In this document: piece by piece, positions 45,125-56,835 of the stretch
Numbering within the stretch: the stretch's first letter is position 1
Layout: every line of letters starts with the position of its first letter
Assembly: GCA_949825065.1 (NCBI GenBank)
Contig: OX463844.1
Coordinates: forward strand, 25,329,763 to 25,393,762
DNA from: Odontocerum albicorne
Taxonomy: Eukaryota > Arthropoda > Insecta > Trichoptera > Odontoceridae
DNA: 64,000 nucleotides
Direction: 5' to 3'
Made by a program: the position numbers and the translations under genes
The notes under the pieces: generated by a model
Seen by the model: the letters and a program-made list of their open reading frames with translations, nothing else
What the model was told of the DNA's origin: nothing
The model's database searches: none

Positions 45125-45310
45125 CAAAGCTAATCTAAGCTAAACTGATAATTGACCACGGCGTATTAGTACCATCGTTGATGTATGGGAGTGAAATATG
45201 GAAGTGGAAAATTGACGAAAGGAGCTAAATGAGTGACTAAATGCAGTGGAAATGCGCGCATTGAGAAGATGTGGCGTGTCGATTTTTGATATCGTAGGAG
45301 GTTTCGTAGG
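45125..45310 (+). pseudogene. RTE-like LINE fragment
   Basis: Plus strand reads LVPSLMYGSEIWKWKIDERS near 45170, then MQWKCAH and in another frame LRRCGVS. This is L-V-P-x-L-M-Y-G-S-E-x-W, as at 13320, then A-V-E-M-R-x-L-R-R. Stops present; no termini seen. Confidence 0.65.
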
Positions 45311-45589
45311 ATAATTATTGGAAGATTTAGTATTGCAATAAAGCCTTCAAATGTTATTCATGCAGCTAAAATAAGTTTTTGATTTGTTCATCAAATTCTC
45401 AATTTTTATCAATAATGCACTGCTTTTCTCTTAGTTACTAGTCAGAAATAAAATTATATTTGAGAAATCGTCAATATTGCACTATACAATGCGACCGAGG
45501 AAGTAGTTCAGTTCGAATGAAACTGGGCGAACCATCTCATGAAACGGCAGGATGACTGCCGGACAAATTAATTGCTCGAGTGGAGACTC

Positions 45590-46487
45590 AGAATGTCGAA
45601 TGAAAAATATGAAAAAAAAAAATGACAAACGGTGGTCTAGAATGCCACGGGATATAAATAAATAAATATAGTTGATAGCAATATTGTATGTACATCATCA
45701 TCATTGTCAACCAGGGTCGATCCACCGCTGGATGAAGGTCTCCGCATATTGACTCCAAATAGTTCGGTTTTTTGCTCGTTGATGCCATGTGATGTTGCCA
45801 TGCTTCCTGATTCCATCTATTCAGCGTACCTTCGGTCTTCTTCTGGGCCTCTTTATGCCTCTTGGGTACCATTGAATTATTCCGGATGCCCATCGAGAGT
45901 CTGACATTCCGACTACGTGTTCTGCCCATCGCCACTTCATTCTTTTGCACACCTTTATAACGTTTTCTACCTTTGTTATATAGCGAATCCAGATGTTTCG
46001 TTTAAGGTATCTTTTAGTATATCCCTACATGCATCTCTCCATGTCCTTTTGTGCGGTCTGGAGCTTTTGTGTGTTCTTTACTGTGAGCGTCCATGTCTCG
46101 CAGCCATACGTAAGTACTGGGAGAATACATTGGTTGTAGACCCTTCGCTTCAAGCATATTAGGAGATTACTTTTGATGATGTTGTTCAAACGTCCAAATG
46201 AGCTCCATGCTAGTTTTCTCCTCAGTGCTATTTCCTCCGATATGCCACCTATGTTACAAAGGAAATAAGTTGGTCCAAATACACATATTCCTGGACAAGT
46301 TCTAGCGGTTTTCTATCTACGTTTATTGGTTTTGGGGTAGCAAAGCTGTTCATCATATATTTGGTTTTTGATATATTCATTTTTAAACCAACTTCTTTAC
46401 TGACCTCAGTCAATTCTTGCAGTTAGTGCTGAAGATCATTCGGGTTTTGTGAGAATATAACGATATCGTCTGCAAATCTTCTGCAAT
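45590..46487 (-). pseudogene. RTE-like LINE: palm motif to 3' end
   Basis: Minus strand, from 46483 down: RRFADDIVIFSQNPNDLQ with the reverse transcriptase catalytic F-A-D-D intact (46465-46476), VSKEVGLKMNISKTKYMMNS, ELVQEYVYL, then decayed fingers, then a 120-codon open frame (45588-45950) with IRNNSMVPKRHKEAQKKTEG, WQHHMASTSKKPNYLESICG and DLHPAVDRPW followed by a Met run from (CAT)n at about 45694-45707. The ATC-rich 3' terminus is common in RTE-like elements. A long 3' piece truncated at 46487, directly at a 50-bp palindrome. Confidence 0.75.
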
Positions 46488-46537
46488 GGAATGTATTTAT
46501 ATACGAGTATGTACATACTCGTATATAAATACATTCC
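46488..46537. repeat. Perfect 50-bp palindrome
   Basis: GGAATGTATTTATATACGAG plus TATGT (46488-46512) is followed immediately by its exact reverse complement (46513-46537), with no loop. It includes TACGAGTA twice in opposite orientation and lies exactly at the truncation point of the LINE. Confidence 0.97.
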
Positions 46538-46539
46538 GA

Positions 46540-48220
46540 AATCGCACATATATCTCAAAATGATACATCCAAACTAAAATACGAAAATAGAAAATAAATT
46601 GAAAACAACCCCCGATTCACCGCCAGCGAAAAGATAAATGGCAAATACGAGCCCAAATCACAGCAAAAAAAAATACTAATTATTTAGAAGGTAACATTTT
46701 AGAGCATTTCTGAAGGTACAACTATTCACCCGCTCTTTCAAGGGCAGGGGCAACTCATTTCAGCATTTGCTGGCTGAGTATGAGAAGGATCCCTCGAATA
46801 ATGTATTTGGTCATATTACAAGATCCCTCGAATAATATGACTAAATGAAAGCGGAAAGAAAATGTCTATATGTGATTTGACGAAAGGTGGCTGTATATGA
46901 ATTACTTATGATTATTAAATAATTTTCTCGTGAATGTTCATAATATTTTTTTATAAGTTTAATGACGATTATTTTACATGCGGTGAACATTAAAAGTACT
47001 TGATTTTCAAGGTTTTTTTAGTTACAGTTATGAAAAGTTCTCTTCTGTGAAAATGGGTCATATAAATATTACAGAACAGTTTAACACGCAACTAGGAAAA
47101 CACGCACTGATTTTGAAAGTATTTACAAACGAGGGATTTAGGGTATCGAGAAATTCGACTTATTCGATATTATGTTTACGCATTTTAGCCGGCGACAAAC
47201 GTATTGCCTATATATTGACGTATTGGACGAATAGTTCGACGGGGCATTCCATGTCCAATTAACCAGCACACAAACCTCTAATACCACGAATTTGGCTATT
47301 TTTGGAATACTTGTTGTTTTATCATCTGAAATATACAAACATATTGTTTTGTCGCCGATTTTCTGCTAGAATTACTCATATCTGACTAGCTTATTGGACA
47401 TGCCACTGTTGGAAAGGAATGACTCGCACTTGCGAATGTCTATGCATTACTGTTTTTAACTGTGTTTCATTCATGTTACTTAATATATAGCACAGTGACA
47501 TTTTGTGAGCCTTGGAGTGGATGTGTACCAATATGTTAGAATGTTCTGAAGATTTAAAAATATTTGGTTTTTACGAAATTTTATTTAAAAAAATTTCAAA
47601 AACCGTCCATTTTATACATTGACTGGAAGTTCTTTTTTTAAGCATTTAAATGAAACCATGATAACTGTAGCAAGATCAGCTTTTTGCAAATTTAATTTAA
47701 AGTTATGGAAGAATCTGGTTTTGGGGAATTTTGAAAATTCATTATTTAATTTTTTTTACATTTTAGATGAAATGCTAACAAGGAGTCGAATCGATAACAA
47801 TAAATTCCTTTTTTTTTGTTGATTTTATATGAAATCCCCCTGACCATAATACAACAAAACAACTGAAGAAACTCCATAAGTCCGTGAAATGAGAAAATTC
47901 TGAAAGGAAATCATCCGAGTGTATAAACACATAAGTTCGTAGATTTTTTATAGGATATTACAACACTTAAGAAAAGTCCTTTAGATTTGTTAAGTTTGTT
48001 AGTTCCAAGATTTCATAATTTTAACAACGAACCTATTCCTAGGTTTCGAGGAAAACCTACAAATGAGAATTATTTCACTTTGAAATAAAATGGTAAATTA
48101 CAAACAAACGCGCAAAAGTTTATCGCATTCCATTGGCGCGAAATTTACGAGACCAAAATAACTACAGCCTAGATAGGTATTAAAAACTCAACAAAAACGA
48201 AATTTACAACAGTGCCAAAA
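46540..48220. other. AT-rich DNA, no gene recognised
   Basis: Short frames at 47047-47262 and 47619-47822 (plus) show no family motif. GATCCCTCGAATAATRT is duplicated at 46787 and 46823. Confidence 0.4.
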
Positions 48221-48224
48221 TGAT

Positions 48225-48410
48225 TTCAAACAAACCCAGAGGTTCGAGTGCTGTTGGAACTCGATATTTAAAAAAAAAAGTTTTAGTTTGTTTTCACTAA
48301 TGGCGCATCATTAAAATCTTTGTGGTTGATTGGAAAAGATTGCCACGTGGCAACACATACACCAAGTTGTACTATATGTAACGAAAGTAATGCATATATA
48401 AGATTAAATA
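48225..48410 (+). repeat. SINE family A, head truncated
   Basis: AGAGGTTCGAGTGCTGTTGG remnant of box B, A-run, TAGTTTGTTTTCACTAATGG, TTGCCACGTGGCAACACATA, GTTGTACTATATGTAACGAA. Confidence 0.65.
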
Positions 48411-48435
48411 AATAATAAGACAAAATATCATATGT

Positions 48436-48680
48436 CTAGTCGAGGTAAATAGTCGATCGGTATTTTGAAGTAGCTAGTCCAAGTATGCAATACGCTTCAT
48501 CTGCAGTGCACTTAAAAGGTTTCACAAATTCACTTTTTGGTACATGTTGCTTAGAGCCGAAAGTGTTTCTATCACATATCAAAAGATCTGCAAAAGTTTT
48601 CCTTCGTAATTCGTCTTCACTTAGCAAATTTTTGCAGATTTCTTACCAAATATGTTTTTCTAAACATATTCAGATACGAG
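48436..48680 (-). other. Unrecognised minus-strand frame
   Basis: A 63-codon frame (48436-48627), extendable upstream without its Met, reads LSEDELRRKTFADLLICDRN, TFGSKQHVPKSEFVKPF, CTADEAYCILGLATSKYRS. Composition looks protein-like (charged, few repeats) but I do not recognise a family. It could be an exon or a transposon remnant. Confidence 0.25.
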
Positions 48681-49120
48681 GAAGTAACGTGTCTAATGAC
48701 CGCACCCACCAAATTCCTACCCATTAACTCATTTTTTTTAATCTGTCAATAAAAGTGAGTTCGAATTCCGAGTTAGAGCGCCTTTGAGGAGAGCCTGCTT
48801 TCTAAATGGCGCTATATAAATAGTCGTTTTATTATTAATATAACATAGCCGCCCTGCCCTTTAAGTGTTACTTGATTACTAAAAAGTGATTTAAATGTAA
48901 GATAATTTATATCTGTATTTACAAAAGCAATTCATAACTAAAAACTATAAATGGTTGGATATGAGATGTATACAACGATACCTCGCTTTACGGAAGGTAT
49001 ACATTTCTGAAAACTTATCCGTAAATCAAATTATTTTTTATAAATACATATGTTATTATATATACATGACGTATTTCAAGAATAAAAAAACCAATTAAAT
49101 TGTTGGGAAAAGCCTAGGAA

Positions 49121-49165
49121 AGGCCTGGACAAACTAGGGCCTGCGAGCCGCCGTCCATTCTCATG
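49121..49165. mobile_element. Possible hAT terminus
   Basis: AGGCCTGGACAAACTAGGGC, CTGCGAGCCGCC resembles hAT-type MITE ends (C-A-G-G-C-C-T-G-G-x-C-A-A-A-C-T). No partner end found. Confidence 0.3.
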
Positions 49166-49224
49166 CGGTCTGAATGCACAGATTTAAATAATAAAAATCA
49201 TACCCCCGATAATACCCCGAAGAT

Positions 49225-49305
49225 GTTGAGGGTAGTTTCATCGAAAACTCTATAAAACATAGTATGTGAGGGTAGTTTCATCGAAAGCTCTATAAAACAT
49301 AGTAG
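49225..49305. repeat. 40-bp direct duplication
   Basis: TGAGGGTAGTTTCATCGAAA, RCTCTATAAAACATAGTA occurs at 49227 and 49267. Confidence 0.9.
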
Positions 49306-49339
49306 AGCATAGTATACTATATGCCCGAACCGTTAAAAT

Positions 49340-50300
49340 AATCCGTCAGCACACGCTCGTCAACTGTTCGGTACCCCAAATTTTCTTTTAGTTAATATTT
49401 ATTTTTCTAATAAAAGCGTTTTTCAGAACATTACAGGTATTTTAATAAACTTTGCGGCTAAAAAATCTTTTTATATCCTATCAAAATCCCCATATTATGT
49501 GTAAAAATTGAAACCAAAAGTTCCATAAATAAGATCTAACTTCCAGATAGTAAAATGATACGTAAAATACATTGCAGGTGAATAAATTATATATTCATCA
49601 GGTAATCTCTGAGTGGTTGAGGTAAAATTTGGGCTTTATTTACAGATGTTTAGTTAATGTATAAATTGACTAGTTAATTCACAGATTATCTAGCCTAGCC
49701 ATAGAATGCATTTTTATTTCTCAACTTTAACTCAAAGGTGGTTATAATCATAATGCTTAGAGACTGCAGATTAGCAAAAAAATCGTATATTTACCTTAAC
49801 AAATTGATTTTTCCCCGTAAAGCAAATCAGTTGACTGCTTTTTCAATTATGCTATAGCGAAATTCCGTGACAAAAGGTTCCGGAAAGCGAGGTATGAGTG
49901 TACTTAGGAAAATATACGAGTAATTATAAGATACTCAACAGAGGTTCATGCAGTATCAAAGTGTAAAGGTCGGTACAAGTTCTATTCAAGGTGATTTTGA
50001 CTGCACTAGCAATGATATGATTGATAAGTTTATTACATTTAACAAAATTCAAATGCTCATCTCTTCACAAGAAACAACTCGTCAATTGAAACTTGTAGTC
50101 AATCAAACGATGGGGCAAATGTTATGCTACTATAAAATATAAAACGAGACTGACGAACGATAATATGCAGTAAAATATAGCTACACGAATGACTGATACT
50201 GCATAACCTAGAGAGAAATAATTGAGTAAAGGTTGCGACAGTTGAGACAATAATCCTTTAACACTTTTCTTTCTTTCTCTGACATTACTTCAATTTTTTT
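49340..50300. other. AT-rich DNA, no gene seen
   Basis: A 64-codon frame at 49948-50142 has no recognised motif. Confidence 0.35.
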
Positions 50301-50305
50301 TTATT

Positions 50306-50484
50306 TGGCGAGTTTATTGCCATGTGGCAATCTCTTCCAACCAACCAGAAATATGTTTTGATGGGCCCTTAGTGAAAACTAGACTGGAATCCCATTTAAA
50401 TAAATCTGGGTTCCATCGGGGATCGAACCCGCAACCTCCGGATTAGCAGACAAGCGTCTTACCACTAGACCACGGAGGTTTTGA
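50306..50484 (-). repeat. SINE family A, reverse, well preserved
   Basis: GCGAGTTTATTGCCATGTGG, CTCTTCCAACCAACCAG, AGTGAAAACTAGACTGG, then GGATCGAACCCGCAACCTCC and CGTCTTACCACTAGACCACG, ending GGAGG. Confidence 0.8.
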
Positions 50485-50654
50485 CTGAAACACTGGCTAT
50501 TCAGTTTTATCATAAGTATCTTTCTTGCAATTTACCAATTTTATCACCCCGACATAATTACAATGGAAAAGTACTTACATTAAGTAATTATTTTCATATT
50601 TTAAATATTGTTTAAAAAAAATAAACAATGACTGGATGTTTACTGAATGGATAA

Positions 50655-50860
50655 CTTCGAGGCCTAATTAAAGAATACTTGATTTTCAACTCGGAGGTTT
50701 AGGGTTGGATTCCCAATAGAAAGTAATGAAAGAGTACTAATCTTATTTCACATTAGGTTTATTAACATCTTTGTGGCTGGTTAGAATAAAATGCCATATG
50801 ATAATAAGCTTACAAAGTTTAATTGTATATCTACCATGGAAACATAATATAGTATATATT
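50655..50860 (+). repeat. SINE family A, decayed forward copy
   Basis: GAGGCCTAATTAAAGAATAC, box-B-like GGGTTGGATTCCC, TTTGTGGCTGGTTAGAATAA, ATGCCATATGATAATAAGC. Lies between two reverse copies. Confidence 0.5.
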
Positions 50861-50974
50861 GTAGACGTCGTTGAAGAAGGGCCCTTCTTCGGCATTTTCT
50901 CAATTTTTAATAGGAAACTAATCATTTCATTGTATCTTAAATGTTACTTTTTATAATTTATCCTTATTTCCTTC

Positions 50975-51036
50975 GAACCTGCAATCCTTGGGTCGGAAGA
51001 CAGACATCTTACCAACTAAACTACGGAGGTCGTGTT
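50975..51036 (-). repeat. SINE head only, reverse
   Basis: TTCGAACCTGCAATCCTTGG, CATCTTACCAACTAAACTAC, GGAGGTCG: tRNA-like head complement without body. Confidence 0.65.
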
Positions 51037-51372
51037 TTCATTATCTACATATAAAATTATACGTCAAAACAAGCATTAATAGTAAAAAAAAACATTTTTG
51101 TTGTGTGTGGGTACTTGTACTTCCGTACTATAAGATCGGGAATAAACGTTTTAAGTTTACTGTGGATTCCACATTACAATATTTGATTATATTGTATAAA
51201 AAAAACAGTATACATCAACCATTCATTTTTTCTATCAAGAATCATTGAATGAATGACGCGTATTTAAATATATCATATACTATACTAGTTAAATGCATGA
51301 AAAAAATAGTGTCGAAAATCTGATCGATTTTTCAATTGTCATTAGTTACGTTAGTTTCATTATTATATAACT

Positions 51373-51677
51373 AGCATATGCATAATTTATAAAAGTCTAA
51401 GCGTGGTTTATAATTTATAAAAGTTTAAGCGTGGTTTATTTACACCAACACTACGTAAGGGATTTTAAATGTATAAAAGTTTAAGCGTGGTTTAAGCATA
51501 TGTATAATTTATAAAAGTTTAAGCGTGGTTTATTTATTTTTTTACACCAACACGACGTAAGGGATTTTTTATGTATAATTTATAAAAGTTTAAGCGTGGT
51601 TTAAGCATATGTATAATTTATAAAAGTTTAAGCGTGGTTTATTTATTTTTTTACACCAACACGACGTAAGGGATTTG
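51373..51677. repeat. Higher-order tandem repeat, about 105 bp, with nested subrepeat
   Basis: TATAAAAGTTTAAGCGTGGT occurs about six times; TACACCAACACKACGTAAGG occurs three times (GTAAGGG at 51455, 51557, 51666). Arrangement: about 50-bp subunits combined into units of 102-109 bp. Confidence 0.9.
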
Positions 51678-51751
51678 TTTTTAAATTTTGAAATTTGGAA
51701 AAGACCGAGATCGTGTGGAAAAAAAACGATTATCTCAATGAATTAATTCAC

Positions 51752-52085
51752 TCATTCGAATGGTACTCCTCCAATTATCCGAATGAATTATGTGGATGTG
51801 TTGATGATAGTGGTCAGAAGACAACATTTTCTTTGGATCCAGTAATCGAGCCTTTGGATTAAGAACCATTGGAGTAGGCAAATAATTCACAGTTCGCCAT
51901 AGTACGAGTTGGAAATACTATTGTACAAAACGTGCACAGGCAACAATATTCGCACACACATGAGAGTATTGCCACCAGATGAACTCTAACCAGACCGGGG
52001 ACCTTTTTTTTAGTACCATTGGGAATCGATCCCGAAGCCACCGGGCGGAAGAGCAGCGTCTTACCAACTAGGCAACGGAGGTATT
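51752..52085 (-). repeat. SINE family B, full reverse copy
   Basis: GAATGGTACTCCTCCAATTA, GGTCAGAAGACAACATTTTC, GAACCATTGGAGTAGGC, CACACACATGAGAGTATTGC, CTAACCAGACCGGGGACC, then GGGAATCGATCCCGAAGCC and CGTCTTACCAACTAGGCAAC, ending GGAGG. Best template for family B. Confidence 0.8.
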
Positions 52086-52089
52086 GGAT

Positions 52090-52815
52090 TATGGTAGGAG
52101 ACTAAATGCAAATAATATTTTCTGTTTAATAAAAAAAGGTTGGAACCAATCCATTGAGTCAGTATTTATATAGTTTCAGTTTCATCGATTGACTGCATAC
52201 AAAAAAGGAATAAAATAAAAGCGTACAATTTTTTTACATGTTATCATGCATTGTTTATCGAGTCTTATAGGTTTCCGTAAAACAGAATTTCCAGTTGTTA
52301 TGATTATGATACTCAAGTACGTAGTAAGTAGAAACTTTGGGCTGAGAAAACAACTATTCTATAAAATCTAATACCTGCTGTCAGTTAATTTGCAACTTAA
52401 GTATACGCCATCAAAATAATGATCATTGTTAGTAATAGTGGCCGCACCATTTGTATTCTGTAAAGAAAATATTTCAAAGGTTCTCGAGTATTCGATCAAT
52501 CAACAAAAAATCTTTCAAGGAAATTAAAATAATTTATAAGTTATCAATTCGCAGTGATAAAAAAAATAGTCAAAGTCCATTACTCGACTAAGTTGTTGTT
52601 ATACAACGAGATAGTAGAAGTTCAAATTCTTTTCAAATGTGTAATATAATCCAAATTCCATTATCTGGAGACGAATTTTGTAACTACGAGTAATTCAAGA
52701 TCGTCTGATAAATTTGGTGAAATAGCATAAACCGTTATGTGATTGTAACCTTTATCAATTAAATCTAATCTAATAAAATGTTAAATTTGAAACATAAGAA
52801 TATAGAGAGCATATA
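52090..52815. other. AT-rich DNA, no gene seen
   Basis: Nothing recognised. Confidence 0.4.
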
Positions 52816-52818
52816 CAC

Positions 52819-53145
52819 GGCCTGTTCAATGGGAAAGGTAACTGATTTTATTTTCGTGTAACCACCAGCGTCATCTGTGGATGAATAAATTAGTTAACTA
52901 ACGACACATTTCGATTATCTTCCGTAAAAGTTTCAAAACGCTGGCATCGCTGGATTATTCGTAATGACGTAACAATTGACAGTACATTGTAAGTCTCGGT
53001 CGGAAAAGGAACAACGGAGAAACGTGTCAACATTAAATTTTGTTTTAAATCGGGTAAAAGTGCCACAAAAACCTTAGAAATGATTCAAACTGTTTATGGT
53101 AGTGAAACAATGAGTCGTGAGAACTTTTAAAGTGGTATGCAAATA
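52819..53145 (+). pseudogene. Mariner 5' end and N-terminal coding fragment
   Basis: Non-coding leader from about 52819 (GGCCTGTTCAATGGGAAAGG), then from about 53018 one frame reads EKRVNIKFCFKSGKSATKTL, EMIQTVYGSETMSRENF before a stop. Q/K-R-V-N-I-K-F-C-F-K-L-G-K-(S/T)-A-x-E-T-x-x-M is the first helix-turn-helix of many mariner transposases. The remainder is lost. Confidence 0.75.
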
Positions 53146-53149
53146 TGAT

Positions 53150-53650
53150 TCGGTATGCATTTTTTAAATTATACTATCTTTGATATTATTTAAAATTTTG
53201 GACGCGTAATTCACCCATACTTTGTTTGAGTACAATGACATGCAATACGCCTGATATAACATAATATGGTATTTAAGTTTATTTCCCGACCGCATCTTAT
53301 TTATGACACATCTTCATAAATAATATGCGGTCCAATCAAACAAAATGCTAATAAAACCTTAGTTTTCCTCAAGATTTCTAATTCAATGTTTCGTTTTCCG
53401 TTTTTACTCAGTGTGTGACAATAGGTAAATCAATTAATTACGAAATTTACATGACAACAAAATTAAAGATCCTCGGGTGCAATTGGGGGGCGTTGAACAA
53501 AAATAAGGAGGCGACGGAAGTATAAAAAAATAAGATAAGGACATTTTGAAAAACTGTTCGTACATGTTTCATTTATTACGTAACACATAGTTCAAATCAT
53601 AGTGATTATTTTATTTTCCAAACAAATACAAGTTAAATGAGCTAAAGTTT
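53150..53650. other. No gene seen; may be part of the adjacent hAT remnant
   Basis: GCAATTGGGGGGCGTTGAAC at about 53479 is unusual for the region. No upstream hAT coding blocks or left terminus could be confirmed. Confidence 0.35.
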
Positions 53651-53656
53651 TTAATT

Positions 53657-53836
53657 GCATTTCCTTCATCATATTTAGTGGAACGTGGGTTCAGTGTGGT
53701 CACAAATTTAACTAAAAAAATAAACCGACTGCAAATAGCTAATCAAGGTGATTTAAGAATGCTGCTGACAAAACTAGAGCCGAAAATCAATAAATTGACA
53801 GCAGCGCACCAGGTTCATCATTCTCATCAGGATTAA
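53657..53836 (+). pseudogene. hAT transposase C-terminus (ZBED/SCAN-type)
   Basis: Sixty codons without an internal stop read AFPSSYLVERGFSVVTNLTK, KINRLQIANQGDLRMLLTKL, EPKINKLTAAHQVHHSHQD, stop. F-P-S-S-Y-x-x-E-x-G-F-S-x-V is the conserved dimerisation-domain motif of hAT transposases. No N-terminal zinc finger or catalytic core was found, so this is a 3' remnant. The element's right terminus, AGTTTGGGAACCTCTG, is at 53952-53967. Confidence 0.8.
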
Positions 53837-53967
53837 TTTTAGTGTTATTAATGATTTTTATTTTAATAGTTTCCTTCGTTATCTCAATTTTCTGTGTGTA
53901 ATGCGAATGTTACTATGGCTGATTTAAAAAGGGGGGGGGGTAGGCGAAATAAGTTTGGGAACCTCTG
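53837..53967 (+). mobile_element. hAT 3' untranslated region and right terminus
   Basis: AT-rich sequence with a nine-base G run at about 53932, ending AAGTTTGGGAACCTCTG. The complement CAGAGGTTCCCAAACTT is a typical hAT terminal inverted repeat. Confidence 0.6.
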
Positions 53968-54061
53968 ATGTCAATCGTTTTATTTCATCGTAATATTTTT
54001 TTGTCATCTAACTCACGACGGCTTCTGTCAGACAGAATATGGCTCGCCCATGTAAATACTA

Positions 54062-54970
54062 CCTTGATCAAAAAGTTTTAGGACTTCATTCATAAAATCG
54101 AAAATACATGTTTATTCATCAAAATCAATAAGATCCCCTTCAAAGTACTCCCCATCGACTGCAACGCACTTACGCCAGCGCTTGATCCAATCCTCGAAAC
54201 ACCGTTGGTACTCAATTTTCGGTATGTCCATCAGAGTCGTCTTCGATTTTTTCATGACATCCTCTCGGGTGCTGTAACGCGTTCCGCGATACGGTTTTTT
54301 AAGTCGGTTGAACAGGAAAAAGTCGCAGGGAGCCAGATCAGGTGAATTCAAAGGCTGCTGGATAGTAGTTGTGTTGTTTTTGGTCAAAAACTCACGGAAA
54401 TCATGTCTTTCGGGATTTCAATGCGGTCCTTTTTTTGCATGAAATTGAGGTCTTTCGGCACCAGTTTTGCAGCGACACGTCTGAGGCCCAAATCACTAAC
54501 AAAAATGTCTTGAGCGGATCCATAAGCGATGTTCAAGTCCTCTGCCAGCTCTCTGATGGTCAATTTGCGGTTTTCGGCCAACATTTCTTTGATTTTATCG
54601 ATGTTTTCATCGGTTTTCGACTGCCACTGCGTTCGTCATCCTCGACTGAAACACGACCACTTCTGAAACGTTCGTGCCACCAAAAAACACTTCTCCAACA
54701 TTTCCAAGGTCTGCGGACTGTTAAATCCGTTTTTCACATTAAATTTAATGCAAACTCGTTGATGCACATTTTCAAACTAGTAAAAAATCGAAAACACGCA
54801 CAAAGGTAGATGTACTCGTACAGCGTAACTTTTACAAATGTCAAGCTATGACGCTGAAATTTGGAGGGAAGTGTCAATCATAGATGTGGTAACCTAACAA
54901 AAAAAAATAATTCCAATCGGGTGACTGACAGCGCCACACGGTGGCCGGTCGTAAAACTTTTTGATCAAGG
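54062..54970 (-). mobile_element. Mariner deletion derivative, copy 1
   Basis: Terminal repeats CCTTGATCAAAAAGTTTTAG (54062) and TAAAACTTTTTGATCAAGG (ending 54970) are flanked by TA on both sides (54060-54061 and 54971-54972). 909 bp. The minus strand codes a helix-turn-helix part (54384-54584: NRKLTIRELAEDLNIAYGSA, RRVAAKLVPKDLNFMQKKDR) and the C-terminal part (54112-54387: NNTTTIQQPLNSPDLAPCDF, FEDWIKRWRKCVAVDGEYFE). The sequence jumps from DMISVSF straight to REFLTKNNTTTIQQP, deleting the blocks that carry the first two catalytic Asp residues. Confidence 0.9.
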
Positions 54971-54972
54971 TA

Positions 54973-55218
54973 GTATTTGGTCATGCGTGATCTATGTGTA
55001 GACAGTATTTTTCATTAGAATAGGCACGTACGTAATTCATAGTTCATCACCATATGTGCTGGCAATACTACCACAAGCGGAGTATTTCCAACAAATATCA
55101 CGACGAACTCTTAATTCAGACCAGTAGGTATCCTTTTTATTTTATGTTTGGGGTATTTTTTGGGGTAAACCCTCAGGTGGAGGACAAGTATCTTATCAAC
55201 TAGACCACATAGGTCGTC
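54973..55218 (-). repeat. SINE family B, reverse, decayed
   Basis: CATAGTTCATCACCATATGT, GCTGGCAATACTACCACAAG, CGACGAACTCTTAATTCAGA, then a worn head ending CTAGACCACATAGGTCG. Directly beside the mariner, which may have inserted into it. Confidence 0.55.
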
Positions 55219-55219
55219 T

Positions 55220-56830
55220 CAAAGATATTAAATCCTTGTGATTTCAGAATACCCGTTAGCGATATTCACCCGCCTTGGCTCTTGAGCCATTAGTATTTTT
55301 AGGTTTATATTGTTAGTCCAAATGCTCGCCAATATTTAAAACACTGTATTTACAAAGTATATTTTTTATCTAAATGACTGTTTTAGAGATGCGATTGTCA
55401 GCCAAATAGTTGTTATTTTAATTATAATTTATTAAATAACATATTGACATAGAAGTATGGTCGTTTGAATATTGCATTATGTAGGTACTAAGTGCAAATG
55501 CCAGTAAAGGATACAATTATTATTGTATATACTCGTATATGTACTCGTATATCTGTGTTAATGATGAAGTCTGCAGAAAGCAAATTCATTGCGATACAAA
55601 AAACCGGTTATTATCGGCTTTATTACCCAGTTAAGTTAATTTTAAGTAAGGCTTAGAATGTTCTAATAGCAGCCCAGTATAATATTTAAAAATCTGAGCC
55701 TTCTTCTAAGAGTTGGTCGAATGACAGAATTTTATTGAAGATATTTGGTGCAAGAGAGGTACTAATACAATACGCATTATACAATTATCATTCAATATTC
55801 CTGTCCGTGTGGTTTTAAACCACAACATTTACAAAGCGTACTACGCAGAAGTTGGTCATGGCACCGCGAGTCATGGATATAAGGATGCTGGACATATCAT
55901 AAACGTATTGGAAAACATATGACTGAACAAAATCGAAAATCAACGTGATCGACGTAAATGAAAAAAAAATCGCTATCCCGAAGTGGAATTAAGGTGGGTA
56001 ATAAAATCGAATGTTCTGGCTATAGATGAACCACAAAGATCACTGATTGAAGACCCCGAACTTGTAGAAATTTGGTCAAACCACAGGCAAAATGGCAAAC
56101 AGCTGAAGATAACAAGATAGAGGCAGCGTTGGATCGAAAGTGATTAACGATGAGGGACTAATTCATAGATATGTGTGTGCATACACATATTTTGGCATTT
56201 GATTAGTTATACAGTCTGTAAAAAATATTTTTTAATAAGTTTCTCTTTATGAAGTACTTGAAAACACCCCTTTTTGGGAGTCTTATCAAAATTCATGATT
56301 ATAATACACACATAAGAGCACTGAACACATACACTGCGCTACATCTAAAGCCGAATGTGTTACTATTACGGTTTTATGTAGTTGCCTTCCCTTGTATGTA
56401 TGTCATCACCATCATAAATTCAAGAAAGCTCGTTTCGCTGATCATTTTCTGTAGCAGTAAATATCTTAAATTACTATTTGTTTGTCTTTATTTTGTAAAA
56501 TCGCAACTGGTGTGAGCAAGTATTAGAAGCCAGTTGTTTAGATTCAAAAGATAACTTTTTCCGAGAAAATGCTTAGAATTTTTTTTTATATGTCATGTTT
56601 TAAATTTATATGTCATGTTTTAAAGTTTTGAAATATGTCGTGTATGGAATTTTATAAATTATTTTGAAAACCATAAATTTTGTTTATTTTATTTCTTTTA
56701 AATTAAATGAGTAATATAATTTATAAGAAATAAAAAATAAGTTGAGGAATTTTAAAACAATCTACATAAATAAAACAATATTGCATTTCTGTGTGTATTT
56801 TTTTGTCCATTTATTCTTTTGTGTGTATTA
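55220..56830. other. AT-rich DNA, no gene recognised
   Basis: The segment 55850-56140 is less AT-rich and has protein-like frames (for example EVELRWVIKSNVLAIDEPQR near 55980), not recognised. TATGTCATGTTTTAAA is duplicated at 56590 and 56610. Confidence 0.35.
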
Positions 56831-56835
56831 TGGTC

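Noticed and set aside
45588..45950. 120-codon minus-strand frame as a host gene
   Set aside because: It lies in register with the end of an RTE-like LINE whose reverse transcriptase palm motif is upstream; the terminal Met run is just the (CAT)n LINE tail.
54369..54809. 146-codon plus-strand frame
   Set aside because: Antisense to the mariner transposase frame at 54384-54584; the equivalent shadow occurs in copy 2.
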